Source: an uncultured Sphingomonadales bacterium (lineage in GTDB: Bacteria; Pseudomonadota; Alphaproteobacteria; Sphingomonadales; Sphingomonadaceae). Taken from it: a stretch of DNA of 11,229 nt. Every line of letters begins with the position of its first letter. Positions within the stretch are counted from its first letter, which is position 1. Positions 1 through 6,568 of the stretch are shown here, in pieces. The DNA is taken from NCBI GenBank assembly GCA_903911985.1, contig CAIWFP010000323.1, positions 1 through 11,229 on the forward strand, written 5' to 3'. The notes under the pieces were generated by a model that saw only the letters and a list, made by a program, of their open reading frames with translations, was not told where the DNA came from and did no database searches. A program made the position numbers and the translations under genes.

Positions 1-78
1 ATCACGGCAGCCTCCTCAAAAGCTACCGTGAATCAGAAACTACGCCGTTTGGGAATCCCCTTTGTCAACGCCTCCTAG
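1..78 (+). CDS. Possible C-terminal tail of an upstream gene (partial)
   Basis: Frame 1 is open from the first base of the window to TAG at 76-78 and reads as a short tail ending KLRRLGIPFVNAS. Nothing catalytic can be read in 25 residues and I do not recognise the family. The only support is that the frame enters the window open, its base composition matches the low-GC gene that follows, and it stops just before a plausible start (GTG at 86) of that gene. Chance openness over 78 bases is quite possible, so this is a weak call. Confidence 0.3.
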   Translation: MTAASSKATVNQKLRRLGIPFVNAS

Positions 79-85
79 GTCTGTC

Positions 86-304
86 GTGGTCCAGTTAGCA
101 GACGTGAATGGAGCGAACCTCCGCAGGATTGCTGCTGACAGGTTTGAACTGGTGCTGAAATTTGGCGATGCGTCCGAAGCATATGAAGCCCACATTTTGT
201 TCGACAGCCATAGGGTGACCGAACTCTACATCATCGACATTGAAGCTCAGTTGACAGCCGAGCGGACAGTCTACACCGATCTATCCCACGTGTTCGACAA
301 TTAA
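86..304 (+). CDS. Small hypothetical protein, low GC, unrecognised
   Basis: A 72-residue acidic protein if it starts at GTG 86, where an AGG lies 6 nt upstream at 77-79. TTG at 62 would give 80 residues but overlaps the possible upstream reading frame. The C-terminal half alternates hydrophobic and charged residues (TELYIIDIEAQL, TVYTDLSHVFDN) and looks like a small globular alpha/beta fold with no signal peptide or membrane segment. I do not recognise the family. GC is about 51% by my count, and codons such as TTA, AGG and CTA are used, unlike leuC 70 bp downstream, which suggests an accessory or transferred gene. A small acidic protein behind a larger unseen gene would fit an immunity or antitoxin partner, but that is speculation. 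Confidence 0.5.
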   Translation: MVQLADVNGANLRRIAADRFELVLKFGDASEAYEAHILFDSHRVTELYIIDIEAQLTAERTVYTDLSHVFDN

Positions 305-371
305 TCCAACGGGCGCCTTGCCACCCACACCCGCTTGCAAACCCGCCCCTCCCGCGCCTAAGAGCCACAGC

Positions 372-1805
372 ATGTCTAAAAAACTCCGCACCCTCTACGA
401 AAAGATCTGGGACGCCCATGTGGTCGAGCGCCGCGATGACGGCACCTGCCTCGTCTATATCGACCGCCACCTCGTCCACGAGGTGACCAGCCCGCAGGCT
501 TTCGAGGCGCTGCGCGTGGCCGGTCGCAAGGTGCGCCGCCCCGACCTGACGCTGGCCGTGCCCGACCACAATCTGCCCACCACCGCCCGGCGCGACGCGG
601 CAGGCAAGCCCATTCCCATCGCCGATGCGGAAAGCGCGGCGCAGCTGGATGCCCTCACCCGCAACGCCCACGCGTTCGGCATCCGCCTGATCGGTGATGC
701 CGATGCCGAGCAGGGCATTGTCCATGTCGTCGGGCCGGAACAGGGCTTCTCGCTGCCCGGCGCCACCATCGTTTGCGGCGACAGCCACACCGCCTGCCAC
801 GGCGGGCTGGGCGCGCTGGCCTTTGGCATCGGCACATCCGAGGTCGAGCATGTGCTGGCCACCCAAACCCTGCTGCTGAAACAATCCAAGAGCATGGAAG
901 TGCGCGTTGAGGGCGATCTCGGCCCCGGCGTTTCCGCCAAGGATGTGGTGCTGCATATTTGTGGGCAACTGGGGGCCGCTGGCGGCACCGGCTATGTCAT
1001 CGAATATACCGGCAGCGCCATCCGCAATCTCTCCATCGAGGGGCGGCTGACCATTTCGAACATGGCGATCGAGCATGGCGCCCGCGCTGGCCTCGTTGCG
1101 CCCGACGAGACGACCTTTGCCTATGTGAAGGGGCGGCCATACGCACCCAAGGGTGCCGATTGGGACAAGGCCGTGGCTTGGTGGAAAAGCCTCGCCACCG
1201 ACCCCGGCGCCACTTACGACAAGGTGGTGGTCATCAACGCCGCCGACATCGAGCCGACGGTCACCTGGGGCACCAGCCCGGAAGACACCGTGGCCATCGG
1301 CGGCGTGGTGCCCGCGCCCGAAAGCTTCGCCGATGCATCCAAGCAGGAAGCCGCGCGCAAGAGCCTCGATTACATGGGCCTGACCCCGGGGCAAAAGCTG
1401 GCCGAGGTGGAGGTGCAGAACATCTTCATCGGCAGCTGCACCAACAGCCGCATCGAGGACCTGCGCGCCGCCGCCGAGGTGCTGCGCGGCCGCCACAAGG
1501 CCGCCAATGTCAAATGGGCCATCGTTGTGCCCGGCTCCGGGCTGGTGAAGGCCCAGGCCGAGGCCGAGGGGCTTCACGAGGTATTCATCGCGGCGGGCCT
1601 GGAGTGGCGCGAGCCGGGCTGCTCCGCCTGCCTTGGCATGAACCCCGACAAGGTGCCCGCTGGCGAGCGGTGCGCTTCCACCAGCAACCGCAATTTCGTC
1701 GGGCGGCAGGGTCCGGGTGCGCGCACCCACCTCGTTTCGCCCGCGATGGCAGCGGCAGCGGCTGTCACCGGTCGGCTGACCGACGTTCGTGAATTGATGA
1801 GGTAA
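372..1805 (+). CDS. leuC: 3-isopropylmalate dehydratase, large subunit
   Basis: Large subunit of isopropylmalate isomerase. With LeuD it converts 2-isopropylmalate to 3-isopropylmalate through a dehydration/hydration on a [4Fe-4S] cluster in the cytoplasmic leucine pathway. The 477-residue protein has the family's usual length. It opens with the characteristic LYEKIWDAHVV and carries GDSHTACHGGLGALAFGIG in the aconitase core. The three cluster cysteines are present: C356 in IGSCTNSR, and C417 and C420 in GCSACLGMNPDK. ATG 372 is preferred over the in-frame TTG at 318 because AAGAG lies 7 nt upstream (360-364) and the added residues are a proline-rich string absent from the family. It is followed 4 nt later by a small membrane-protein gene and then by leuD. 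No convincing promoter or leucine attenuator is visible in the 67-bp leader. Confidence 0.97.
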   Translation: MSKKLRTLYEKIWDAHVVERRDDGTCLVYIDRHLVHEVTSPQAFEALRVAGRKVRRPDLTLAVPDHNLPTTARRDAAGKPIPIADAESAAQLDALTRNAHAFGIRLIGDADAEQGIVHVVGPEQGFSLPGATIVCGDSHTACHGGLGALAFGIGTSEVEHVLATQTLLLKQSKSMEVRVEGDLGPGVSAKDVVLHICGQLGAAGGTGYVIEYTGSAIRNLSIEGRLTISNMAIEHGARAGLVAPDETTFAYVKGRPYAPKGADWDKAVAWWKSLATDPGATYDKVVVINAADIEPTVTWGTSPEDTVAIGGVVPAPESFADASKQEAARKSLDYMGLTPGQKLAEVEVQNIFIGSCTNSRIEDLRAAAEVLRGRHKAANVKWAIVVPGSGLVKAQAEAEGLHEVFIAAGLEWREPGCSACLGMNPDKVPAGERCASTSNRNFVGRQGPGARTHLVSPAMAAAAAVTGRLTDVRELMR

Positions 1806-1809
1806 GGCC

Positions 1810-2022
1810 ATGAGCAATTCCGGGACCGACAAGACCGACAAGTCCGATAAGGGCGCCAGCCGTAGCGGCCCGAAGCTGTCCGGCAAGGCCGCGCTGGCCG
1901 GGGCCGCCATCGGCTCGGCCGCGCTGGTGGCCGCGCTGCTTTACACCTCGCGCCGCAAGGAGAAGGCTACGGCCCCCACCGCGCCGCCCGCCCGCCCCGA
2001 AAACGCCCCCGAGACGGATTGA
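1810..2022 (+). CDS. Small single-TM protein between leuC and leuD
   Basis: A 70-residue protein. Residues 1-24 are hydrophilic, with a repeated Lys/Asp motif (TDKTDKSDK). Residues about 27-45 are an Ala/Gly-rich membrane-spanning segment (ALAGAAIGSAALVAALL), followed at once by basic YTSRRKEK and a Pro/Ala-rich acidic tail. There is no cleavage site, so it is probably a small inner-membrane protein; positive charge on both sides leaves the topology open. ATG 1810 is 4 nt after the leuC stop, with GAGG (1799-1802) inside the last leuC codons at 7-nt spacing. leuD begins 10 nt after its stop. It is therefore very likely translated as part of the leu operon, but I do not recognise a function. 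GC and codon use match its neighbours. Confidence 0.8.
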   Translation: MSNSGTDKTDKSDKGASRSGPKLSGKAALAGAAIGSAALVAALLYTSRRKEKATAPTAPPARPENAPETD

Positions 2023-2032
2023 AGCCCCAGCC

Positions 2033-2626
2033 ATGACCCCCATCAAGCATGTTGCCGGCCGCGCCATTCCGTTTGGCCGCAAGAACGTCGATACCGACGT
2101 GATCATCCCATCGCATTACCTGAAGACCATCACCCGCGAGGGGCTGGGCAAGGGCGCCTTCGAGACGATCCGCCGCGAGCCCGGCAATATCTTCGACACG
2201 CCGGAGTATGCTGGCGCGCCGATCCTGATCGCGGGTGACAATTTCGGCTGCGGGTCGTCGCGCGAGCATGCGGCATGGGCGCTGCTCGACATGGGCCTCA
2301 CCTGCGTCATCGCCCCCAGCTTTTCGGATATTTTCTCGGGCAACGCCTTCAAGAACGGCATCCTCACCGTGGTGCTGCCGCAGGAGGCGGTGGACCGGCT
2401 GATCGAAGTGGCCCAAACCGACCCGATCGACATCGATCTGGAAACCCAGACCGTGACCACGCCGTTTCAGGACCGTTTCACCTTCGAGATCGACCCTTTC
2501 CGCAAGGCCTGCCTGCTGGATGGGCTGGACGAGGTGGGGCTGACACTGGCGCAGGGTGACATTATCTCCGCCCATGAGGCCGGTTTGCGCGCGCAACTGC
2601 CTTTCCTCGCCTCCGCCAACGCCTGA
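2033..2626 (+). CDS. leuD: 3-isopropylmalate dehydratase, small subunit
   Basis: Swivelling-domain subunit of isopropylmalate isomerase, which completes the active site with LeuC for the second step committed to leucine. The 197-residue length is normal. Recognisable features are the N-terminal substrate-loop region IPFGRKNVDTDVIIPSHYL, the family signature GDNFGCGSSREHAAWAL and APSFSDIFSGNAFKNGIL, all intact. ATG 2033 follows the small membrane-protein gene by 10 nt. The Shine-Dalgarno is only modest (GAAG at 2021-2024, overlapping the upstream TGA), so translational coupling is plausible. A 177-bp gap follows before the next gene. Confidence 0.97.
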   Translation: MTPIKHVAGRAIPFGRKNVDTDVIIPSHYLKTITREGLGKGAFETIRREPGNIFDTPEYAGAPILIAGDNFGCGSSREHAAWALLDMGLTCVIAPSFSDIFSGNAFKNGILTVVLPQEAVDRLIEVAQTDPIDIDLETQTVTTPFQDRFTFEIDPFRKACLLDGLDEVGLTLAQGDIISAHEAGLRAQLPFLASANA

Positions 2627-2694
2627 AGCGCGACGCTGGCGGGGGAATAGCTCCCCAATTTGCGTCACCGCAACGACATGGGAACCCGCCGCGC

Positions 2695-2728
2695 CGCAAT
2701 ATGCCTGGCGCGCGGGGGGCATATTGCG
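2695..2728. repeat. Perfect 11-bp inverted repeat downstream of leuD
   Basis: The arms at 2695-2705 (cgcaatatgcc) and 2718-2728 (ggcatattgcg) are exact reverse complements around a 12-nt GC-rich loop. The hairpin sits 68 bp after the leuD stop. No T-run follows, so a classical intrinsic terminator is not supported, though it could still end or stabilise the leu mRNA or act as an operator. The right arm overlaps the 18-bp tandem repeat that starts at 2721. A weaker 5-bp hairpin (2642-2646 with 2652-2656) lies just upstream. Confidence 0.6.
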
Positions 2729-2756
2729 ATTGATCCGCATATAGCGATTGATCCAC
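2721..2756. repeat. Two tandem copies of an 18-bp unit
   Basis: Copy 1 is at 2721-2738 (atattgcgattgatccgc) and copy 2 at 2739-2756 (atatagcgattgatccac). They differ at two positions and share an 11-bp core, gcgattgatcc. The unit is AT-richer than the surroundings and lies 48 bp upstream of the ATPase-inhibitor start codon. This is where a promoter or a pair of protein-binding sites for the downstream cluster would be expected, but I cannot assign a factor. Confidence 0.6.
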
Positions 2757-2803
2757 TGGCCCACCCGCTCTATCGCCATAGCGCCTCATAAAGGGATCTT
2801 TCC

Positions 2804-3127
2804 ATGACCGACTTCCAGGACCGCGAACGCGCCGAAGAAGCCAAGTTCGCCCATGACAGCGAGATGGAGTTTCGTATCCATGCCCGCCGCAACCGCCTGA
2901 TGGGCGTGTGGGCTGCCGAACGCATGGGCCTGACCCCCGCCGAAGCCGAAGCCTATGCCAAAAGCGTGGTGCAGGCCGATTTCGAGGAACCGGGCGACGA
3001 GGATGTTATCCGCAAATTGCTGGGCGATCTCATCTCGGCGGGCGTCGATGCCGACGAGGGCGAAGTGCGCACCGCCATGAAGGCCAGGCAGGTCGAAGCC
3101 CGCCGCGCCCTGATCGGCGAGGTTTGA
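2804..3127 (+). CDS. F1-ATPase inhibitor zeta subunit family (DUF1476)
   Basis: A 107-residue, highly charged, mostly helical protein of the DUF1476 family. In Paracoccus denitrificans that family is the zeta subunit, which binds the F1 sector and blocks ATP hydrolysis by the respiratory ATP synthase. The N-terminal segment FQDRERAEEAKFAHDSEMEFRI corresponds to the inhibitory region, and the remainder (RRNRLMGVWAAERMGLTPAEAEAYAKSVV) is the conserved four-helix body. There is no signal or membrane segment, consistent with a soluble cytoplasmic regulator. AAGGGA at 2791-2796 gives 7-nt spacing to ATG 2804. Its stop overlaps the ribosome binding site of the BolA gene 10 bp downstream, so the two are co-transcribed. 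Inhibitory strength in non-Paracoccus members is known to vary, so activity is inferred. Confidence 0.9.
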   Translation: MTDFQDRERAEEAKFAHDSEMEFRIHARRNRLMGVWAAERMGLTPAEAEAYAKSVVQADFEEPGDEDVIRKLLGDLISAGVDADEGEVRTAMKARQVEARRALIGEV

Positions 3128-3137
3128 GGAACCCGTT

Positions 3138-3371
3138 ATGGCCATGCAGGCAAGCGATATCGAGGCGCTGATCCGCGCCGCCCTGCCCGATGCGGCGGTA
3201 ACCATTACCGATCTGGCGGGCGATGGCGACCATTACGCGGCGCATGTCGTCTCGGCCGCCTTTGTGGGCAAGCCCCGCATCGCGCAGCACAAGCTGGTCT
3301 ATGCCGCATTGGGCGAGAGGATGGGCGGTGAACTTCACGCCTTGCAACTCACCACCGGCGTGCCTAACTGA
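3138..3371 (+). CDS. bolA: BolA family protein
   Basis: A 77-residue BolA-fold protein. The diagnostic stretch is VVSAAFVGKPRIAQHKLVYAAL, in which H51 is the conserved C-terminal histidine used by BolA proteins to share a [2Fe-2S] cluster with a monothiol glutaredoxin. Such heterodimers act in iron sensing or Fe-S trafficking. The short length and lack of an N-terminal extension place it nearer BolA2/YrbA-type proteins than E. coli BolA itself. GAGG at 3126-3129 supports ATG 3138 (8-nt spacing); ATG 3144 is possible. The next gene encodes the expected partner, a CGFS glutaredoxin, 39 bp downstream. Confidence 0.93.
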   Translation: MAMQASDIEALIRAALPDAAVTITDLAGDGDHYAAHVVSAAFVGKPRIAQHKLVYAALGERMGGELHALQLTTGVPN

Positions 3372-3410
3372 TAATCATTCTCCTTATCTCCACACCAAGG
3401 GTTACCAGCC

Positions 3411-3737
3411 ATGTCCGACGTCAACAGCCGCATTGCCGAAATCGTCGGCACCCATGACATCGTGCTGTTCATGAAAGGCAGCCCGCTGTTTCCGCAGTGC
3501 GGCTTCTCCAGCCGCGCGATTGCCATTCTCGACCATCTCGCCGTGCCCTATCACAGCGTGGATGTGCTGCAGGATGCCGAGATCCGCTCCGGTATCAAGA
3601 GCTTCTCCGACTGGCCAACCATCCCCCAGCTTTACGTGAAGGGCGAATTTCTGGGCGGCAGCGATATCATGATGGAAATGTTCGAGGCTGGCGAACTGCA
3701 CGATCTGGTGGCGCAACACGGCATCAAACCCGCCTGA
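3411..3737 (+). CDS. grxD: Monothiol CGFS glutaredoxin (Grx4 type)
   Basis: A 108-residue single-domain class II glutaredoxin. It has MKGSPLFPQCGFS with active-site C30, the cis-Pro segment WPTIPQLY and the glutathione-binding GGSDIMMEM. These proteins carry a labile [2Fe-2S] cluster bridged with glutathione, deliver clusters to apo-proteins and form mixed complexes with BolA. There is a one-residue departure from the usual MKGTP (Ser for Thr at 24). AAGGG at 3397-3401 precedes ATG 3411 by 9 nt. It is very probably the last gene of a zeta-BolA-Grx transcription unit; 124 bp without an obvious feature separate it from the NUDIX gene. Confidence 0.96.
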   Translation: MSDVNSRIAEIVGTHDIVLFMKGSPLFPQCGFSSRAIAILDHLAVPYHSVDVLQDAEIRSGIKSFSDWPTIPQLYVKGEFLGGSDIMMEMFEAGELHDLVAQHGIKPA

Positions 3738-3861
3738 TCGCATTTGCCCCGCGCGGGCGTGTGGCTGAGAGCCATGCCCCGCTCGCGGTGCCTCCCCCGA
3801 TATCCAATGGCCGGTATTCAAACGAGGTTGACCCAGACCGCGCCAGCGGCAAGGATCGCGC

Positions 3862-4683
3862 ATGCCCAAATCCGCCATACAACCAGAACTCCTCCCCTCA
3901 ACCACCCCGGAAGGCAATGGCCCCCCCATCCCCGCCGCCACGGTGGTCATCTTCCGCCGCGCGCCCACAGGTGGGCCGCCAGAGTTGCTGATGGCCCAGC
4001 GCGGGGCAGACATGCGCTTTGCCGGCGGGGCGCTGGTTTTTCCCGGCGGGCGCGTGGATGCGGCCGATCGCGATCTGGCACGGGCGCTGGCGGAAACACC
4101 CGCGCCTGACGACGAAACGCTGAACGAAGCCGCCGCCCGCATCGCCGCCATCCGCGAAACGCTGGAGGAGACCGGCCTTGCCATCGGGCTGGAGCGCCCG
4201 GTCTCGGCCGATGAGGCGACGCGGGCGCGACAGCTGTTGCTGACCGAGGGCGGGCTGGCCCCGGTGCTGAGCGCCATGGGCTGGCGCCTCGCGCCCGACA
4301 GGCTGGTGCATTTTGCCCGCTGGTGCCCAAATTTCGCAAAGGCCTTCGACACGCGATTCTATCTGGCGGATCTGGGCAGCGGGCAGGTTGATATTTCGGT
4401 GGATGGCACCGAGTTCACCCACATGTTCTGGATCACTGCCGCCGAGGCCATGGCCAAGGCCGATGCCGGGGAACTCAGCGTCATCTTCCCCACCCGGATG
4501 AATCTGGAGCGGCTGGCTCTGTTCGGCAGCTTTGCCGAGGCGCGGGACCATGCCCTGGCCACACCGATCGGCACCATCACCCCCCGACTTGAAGAGCGCG
4601 AGGGCGAACGCTGGCTCGTCATTCCCGATGGGCTGGGCTATCCGCTACAGGCCATGCCCGTGGCCGCGGTCTCGCGCGGCTGA
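3862..4683 (+). CDS. NUDIX hydrolase, NUDT19/CoA-diphosphatase-like
   Basis: A 273-residue cytoplasmic protein. The NUDIX signature is split: VFPGGRVDAAD (residues 59-68) is followed by about 25 inserted residues before AARIAAIRETLEETGL (91-106), which supplies the metal-binding R98-E99-x-x-E102-E103. The same interrupted box, plus a downstream FDTRFYLA, is the pattern of the NUDT19/RP2p group, whose studied members cleave coenzyme A and acyl-CoA. The substrate here is inferred and another nucleoside-diphosphate compound is possible. The first glutamate of the textbook box is replaced, as in that group. AAGGA at 3851-3855 sets ATG 3862 with 6-nt spacing. It is co-directional with grxD and with the gamma-glutamyltransferase gene, both separated by small gaps. 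Confidence 0.88.
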   Translation: MPKSAIQPELLPSTTPEGNGPPIPAATVVIFRRAPTGGPPELLMAQRGADMRFAGGALVFPGGRVDAADRDLARALAETPAPDDETLNEAAARIAAIRETLEETGLAIGLERPVSADEATRARQLLLTEGGLAPVLSAMGWRLAPDRLVHFARWCPNFAKAFDTRFYLADLGSGQVDISVDGTEFTHMFWITAAEAMAKADAGELSVIFPTRMNLERLALFGSFAEARDHALATPIGTITPRLEEREGERWLVIPDGLGYPLQAMPVAAVSRG

Positions 4684-4699
4684 GCGACTGTCGCGTTTC

Positions 4700-4719
4700 G
4701 CCGGCGCCACTCCGCCGGC
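4700..4719. repeat. GC-rich hairpin between NUDIX and ggt genes
   Basis: A perfect 7-bp stem (4700-4706 gccggcg with 4713-4719 cgccggc) and a 6-nt loop lie 17 bp after the NUDIX stop and just before the ggt ribosome binding region. No T-tract follows. It could be a partial terminator or an mRNA-processing or attenuation element between the two genes; only the structure is certain. Confidence 0.45.
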
Positions 4720-4739
4720 CTGATAACAGGATGCCGCCA

Positions 4740-6539
4740 ATGCGCCCGCTGCTTGCCGCCGCCGCTGTTTTGTTCCTTGCTCAGGGCAGCATGGCAGGTG
4801 GCACGCCAACGCGGGGGCAGGATCCGGCACCGCAGGTTGTGCCAGCCCCCTCTGCCCCGGCCCATCAGGACAGCATCGCCCCGCATGCCATGGTTGCCGC
4901 CGCCAATCCGCTGGCGGTTTCGGCCGGTGTGGCGGTGCTGCGGGCTGGCGGCAACGCGGTGGATGCCGCCGTGGCCGTGCAGGCGGTTCTGGGGTTGGTC
5001 GAGCCGCAAAGCTCCGGCATCGGCGGCGGGGCCTTCCTGCTCTATTTCGATGCCCGCACACACCGCGTCACCGCCTATGACGGGCGGGAGACCGCGCCAT
5101 CGGGTGCCGACCCCACCCAGTTTATCGGCCCGGATGGTCACCCCGTGCCTTTCGCCGAAGCGGTGCTGGGCGGCAATGCCAGTGGCGTTCCCGGCGCGGT
5201 GGCCATGCTGGAACTGGCCCATCGCCAGCATGGGCGACTGGCGTGGAAGGGTCTGTTCGCGCCCGCGCGGCGGCTGGCGCGCGACGGCTTTACCGTCTCG
5301 CCGCGTCTTGCCGGCATGATTTCCGGCAATTCGCCCGAGGCTGGCGCGCCCGATGCGCGCGCCTATTTCACCCGGTCCGACGGTAGGCCCATCACCGCCG
5401 GAGACAGGTTGCGCAACCCCGCCTATGCCCAGACGCTGGATCTCATTGCCGCAAAGGGCGCCGCCGGGCTGCTCACCGGCCCGCTGGCCGAGGCGATTGT
5501 GGCGCGGTTGCGCCAAGGGCCCCGCCCCTCCACCATGACGCTGGCCGATCTGGCCGCCTTTCACCCCCGCGCCACCGAAGCCCTGTGCCGCCCATGGCAG
5601 CCTGCAGGCATCGCGCCGACGGTGATCTGCACACCACAGGCGCCATCGGGTGGCGTGGCGCTGCAAGAGGCTCTGGGCCTGCTGGCGCAAACCGATATCG
5701 CCACGCGCGGGCCAAATGACGCCAAGGGCTGGTTCACCCTCGCCCAGGCCAGCCGCCTCGCCTATGCCGACCGCGACCGCTACATCGCCGACCCCGCCTT
5801 TGTACATGTGCCGGTGGCGGGGCTGCTGGCGCCGAAATACCTTGCCGACCGGGCCGGGTTCATCGGCGAAGCGGCAGGCCCGGTGACCTATGGCCTGCCC
5901 GCGGGCGCTCCATGCGTAAGCACCGTGCCCCCCTCCTCCGCCCCCTGCCCCGCGCCGGATGCCACCTTGGAACCGGGCGGCACCAGCCATGTCGTCATCG
6001 TCGATGCGCGCGGCAATGTCGTCTCGATGACGACCACGGTGGAGAGTATCTTCGGTTCCGGCCGCATGGTCGGCGGCTTTTTCCTGAACAATCAGCTGAC
6101 CGATTTCTCCTTCTCGCCCCGCCAGAGCGACGCAAGTCCGGCCGCCAATGCCCTTGCGCCGGGCAAGCGGCCCCGCTCCAGCATGGCCCCGGTCATCGTG
6201 CTGGGGCCGGATGGCCGCTTTGTCGCGGCGCTCGGCTCGCCGGGGGGCAGCTCGATCCTCGCCTATAATCTCAAAGGTCTGGTGGGGCTGCTGGCGTGGC
6301 ACTTGCCGCCCCAGATCGTTGCCGGGCTGCCCAATCTGGTGGCGCGGGGCAACAGCTTTTCGGCCGACCCATTCCCGGTACCGCTGGCAGAGGGCCTTGC
6401 CGCGCGGGGCATGGTGCTGGACGTCAGCCGGGGCGAGGCCTCCGGCCTGCAGATCATCGCCGCCCGCCCCTCAAGCCTTGGTGGCGGCTATGAAGGCGGC
6501 GCGGACCCCCGTCGCGAGGGGCTTGCCCGGGGGTTTTAG
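4740..6539 (+). CDS. ggt: Gamma-glutamyltransferase, periplasmic precursor
   Basis: Ntn-hydrolase that cleaves or transfers the gamma-glutamyl group of glutathione and related peptides. The precursor self-cleaves before the catalytic threonine, here T415 in EPGGTSHVVIVDARGNVVSMT. Other family marks are SSGIGGGAF, YDGRETAP with the substrate-carboxylate arginine R116, KRPRSSMAPVI and the oxyanion motif GSPGGSS. Residues 1-19 are a signal peptide (MRPLLAAAAVLFLAQGSMA), so the enzyme should be periplasmic. ATG 4740 is chosen over ATG 4731 because AGG at 4728-4730 then sits 9 nt away instead of touching the start. The 599-residue length is normal. Four cysteines occur as spaced pairs (C283/C297 and C392/C403), the second in the loop ending at the cleavage site, and could form disulfides in the periplasm. 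The stop faces the GNAT gene 29 bp away. Confidence 0.95.
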   Translation: MRPLLAAAAVLFLAQGSMAGGTPTRGQDPAPQVVPAPSAPAHQDSIAPHAMVAAANPLAVSAGVAVLRAGGNAVDAAVAVQAVLGLVEPQSSGIGGGAFLLYFDARTHRVTAYDGRETAPSGADPTQFIGPDGHPVPFAEAVLGGNASGVPGAVAMLELAHRQHGRLAWKGLFAPARRLARDGFTVSPRLAGMISGNSPEAGAPDARAYFTRSDGRPITAGDRLRNPAYAQTLDLIAAKGAAGLLTGPLAEAIVARLRQGPRPSTMTLADLAAFHPRATEALCRPWQPAGIAPTVICTPQAPSGGVALQEALGLLAQTDIATRGPNDAKGWFTLAQASRLAYADRDRYIADPAFVHVPVAGLLAPKYLADRAGFIGEAAGPVTYGLPAGAPCVSTVPPSSAPCPAPDATLEPGGTSHVVIVDARGNVVSMTTTVESIFGSGRMVGGFFLNNQLTDFSFSPRQSDASPAANALAPGKRPRSSMAPVIVLGPDGRFVAALGSPGGSSILAYNLKGLVGLLAWHLPPQIVAGLPNLVARGNSFSADPFPVPLAEGLAARGMVLDVSRGEASGLQIIAARPSSLGGGYEGGADPRREGLARGF

Positions 6540-6568
6540 CCGGTGAGTTCAACGCGGCAGCCTGGTGC

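Noticed and set aside
318..371. TTG 318 as the leuC start
   Set aside because: It adds 18 Pro/Ala-rich residues absent from LeuC proteins. ATG 372 has AAGAG at 7-nt spacing and the family N-terminus.
231..1910. 559-codon open frame on the minus strand opposite leuC
   Set aside because: It is antisense to leuC, which has full family motifs. High GC keeps this frame open, and the translation is His/Gly/Ala-rich with no recognisable domain.
2642..2660. Intrinsic terminator after leuD (gggga/tcccc hairpin then aatt)
   Set aside because: The 5-bp stem is short and only two T follow, so it is not good enough to annotate as a terminator.
4638..6302. 554-codon open frame on the minus strand opposite ggt
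   Set aside because: It is a shadow of the gamma-glutamyltransferase gene. Its composition is typical of antisense GC-rich frames and it lacks motifs.
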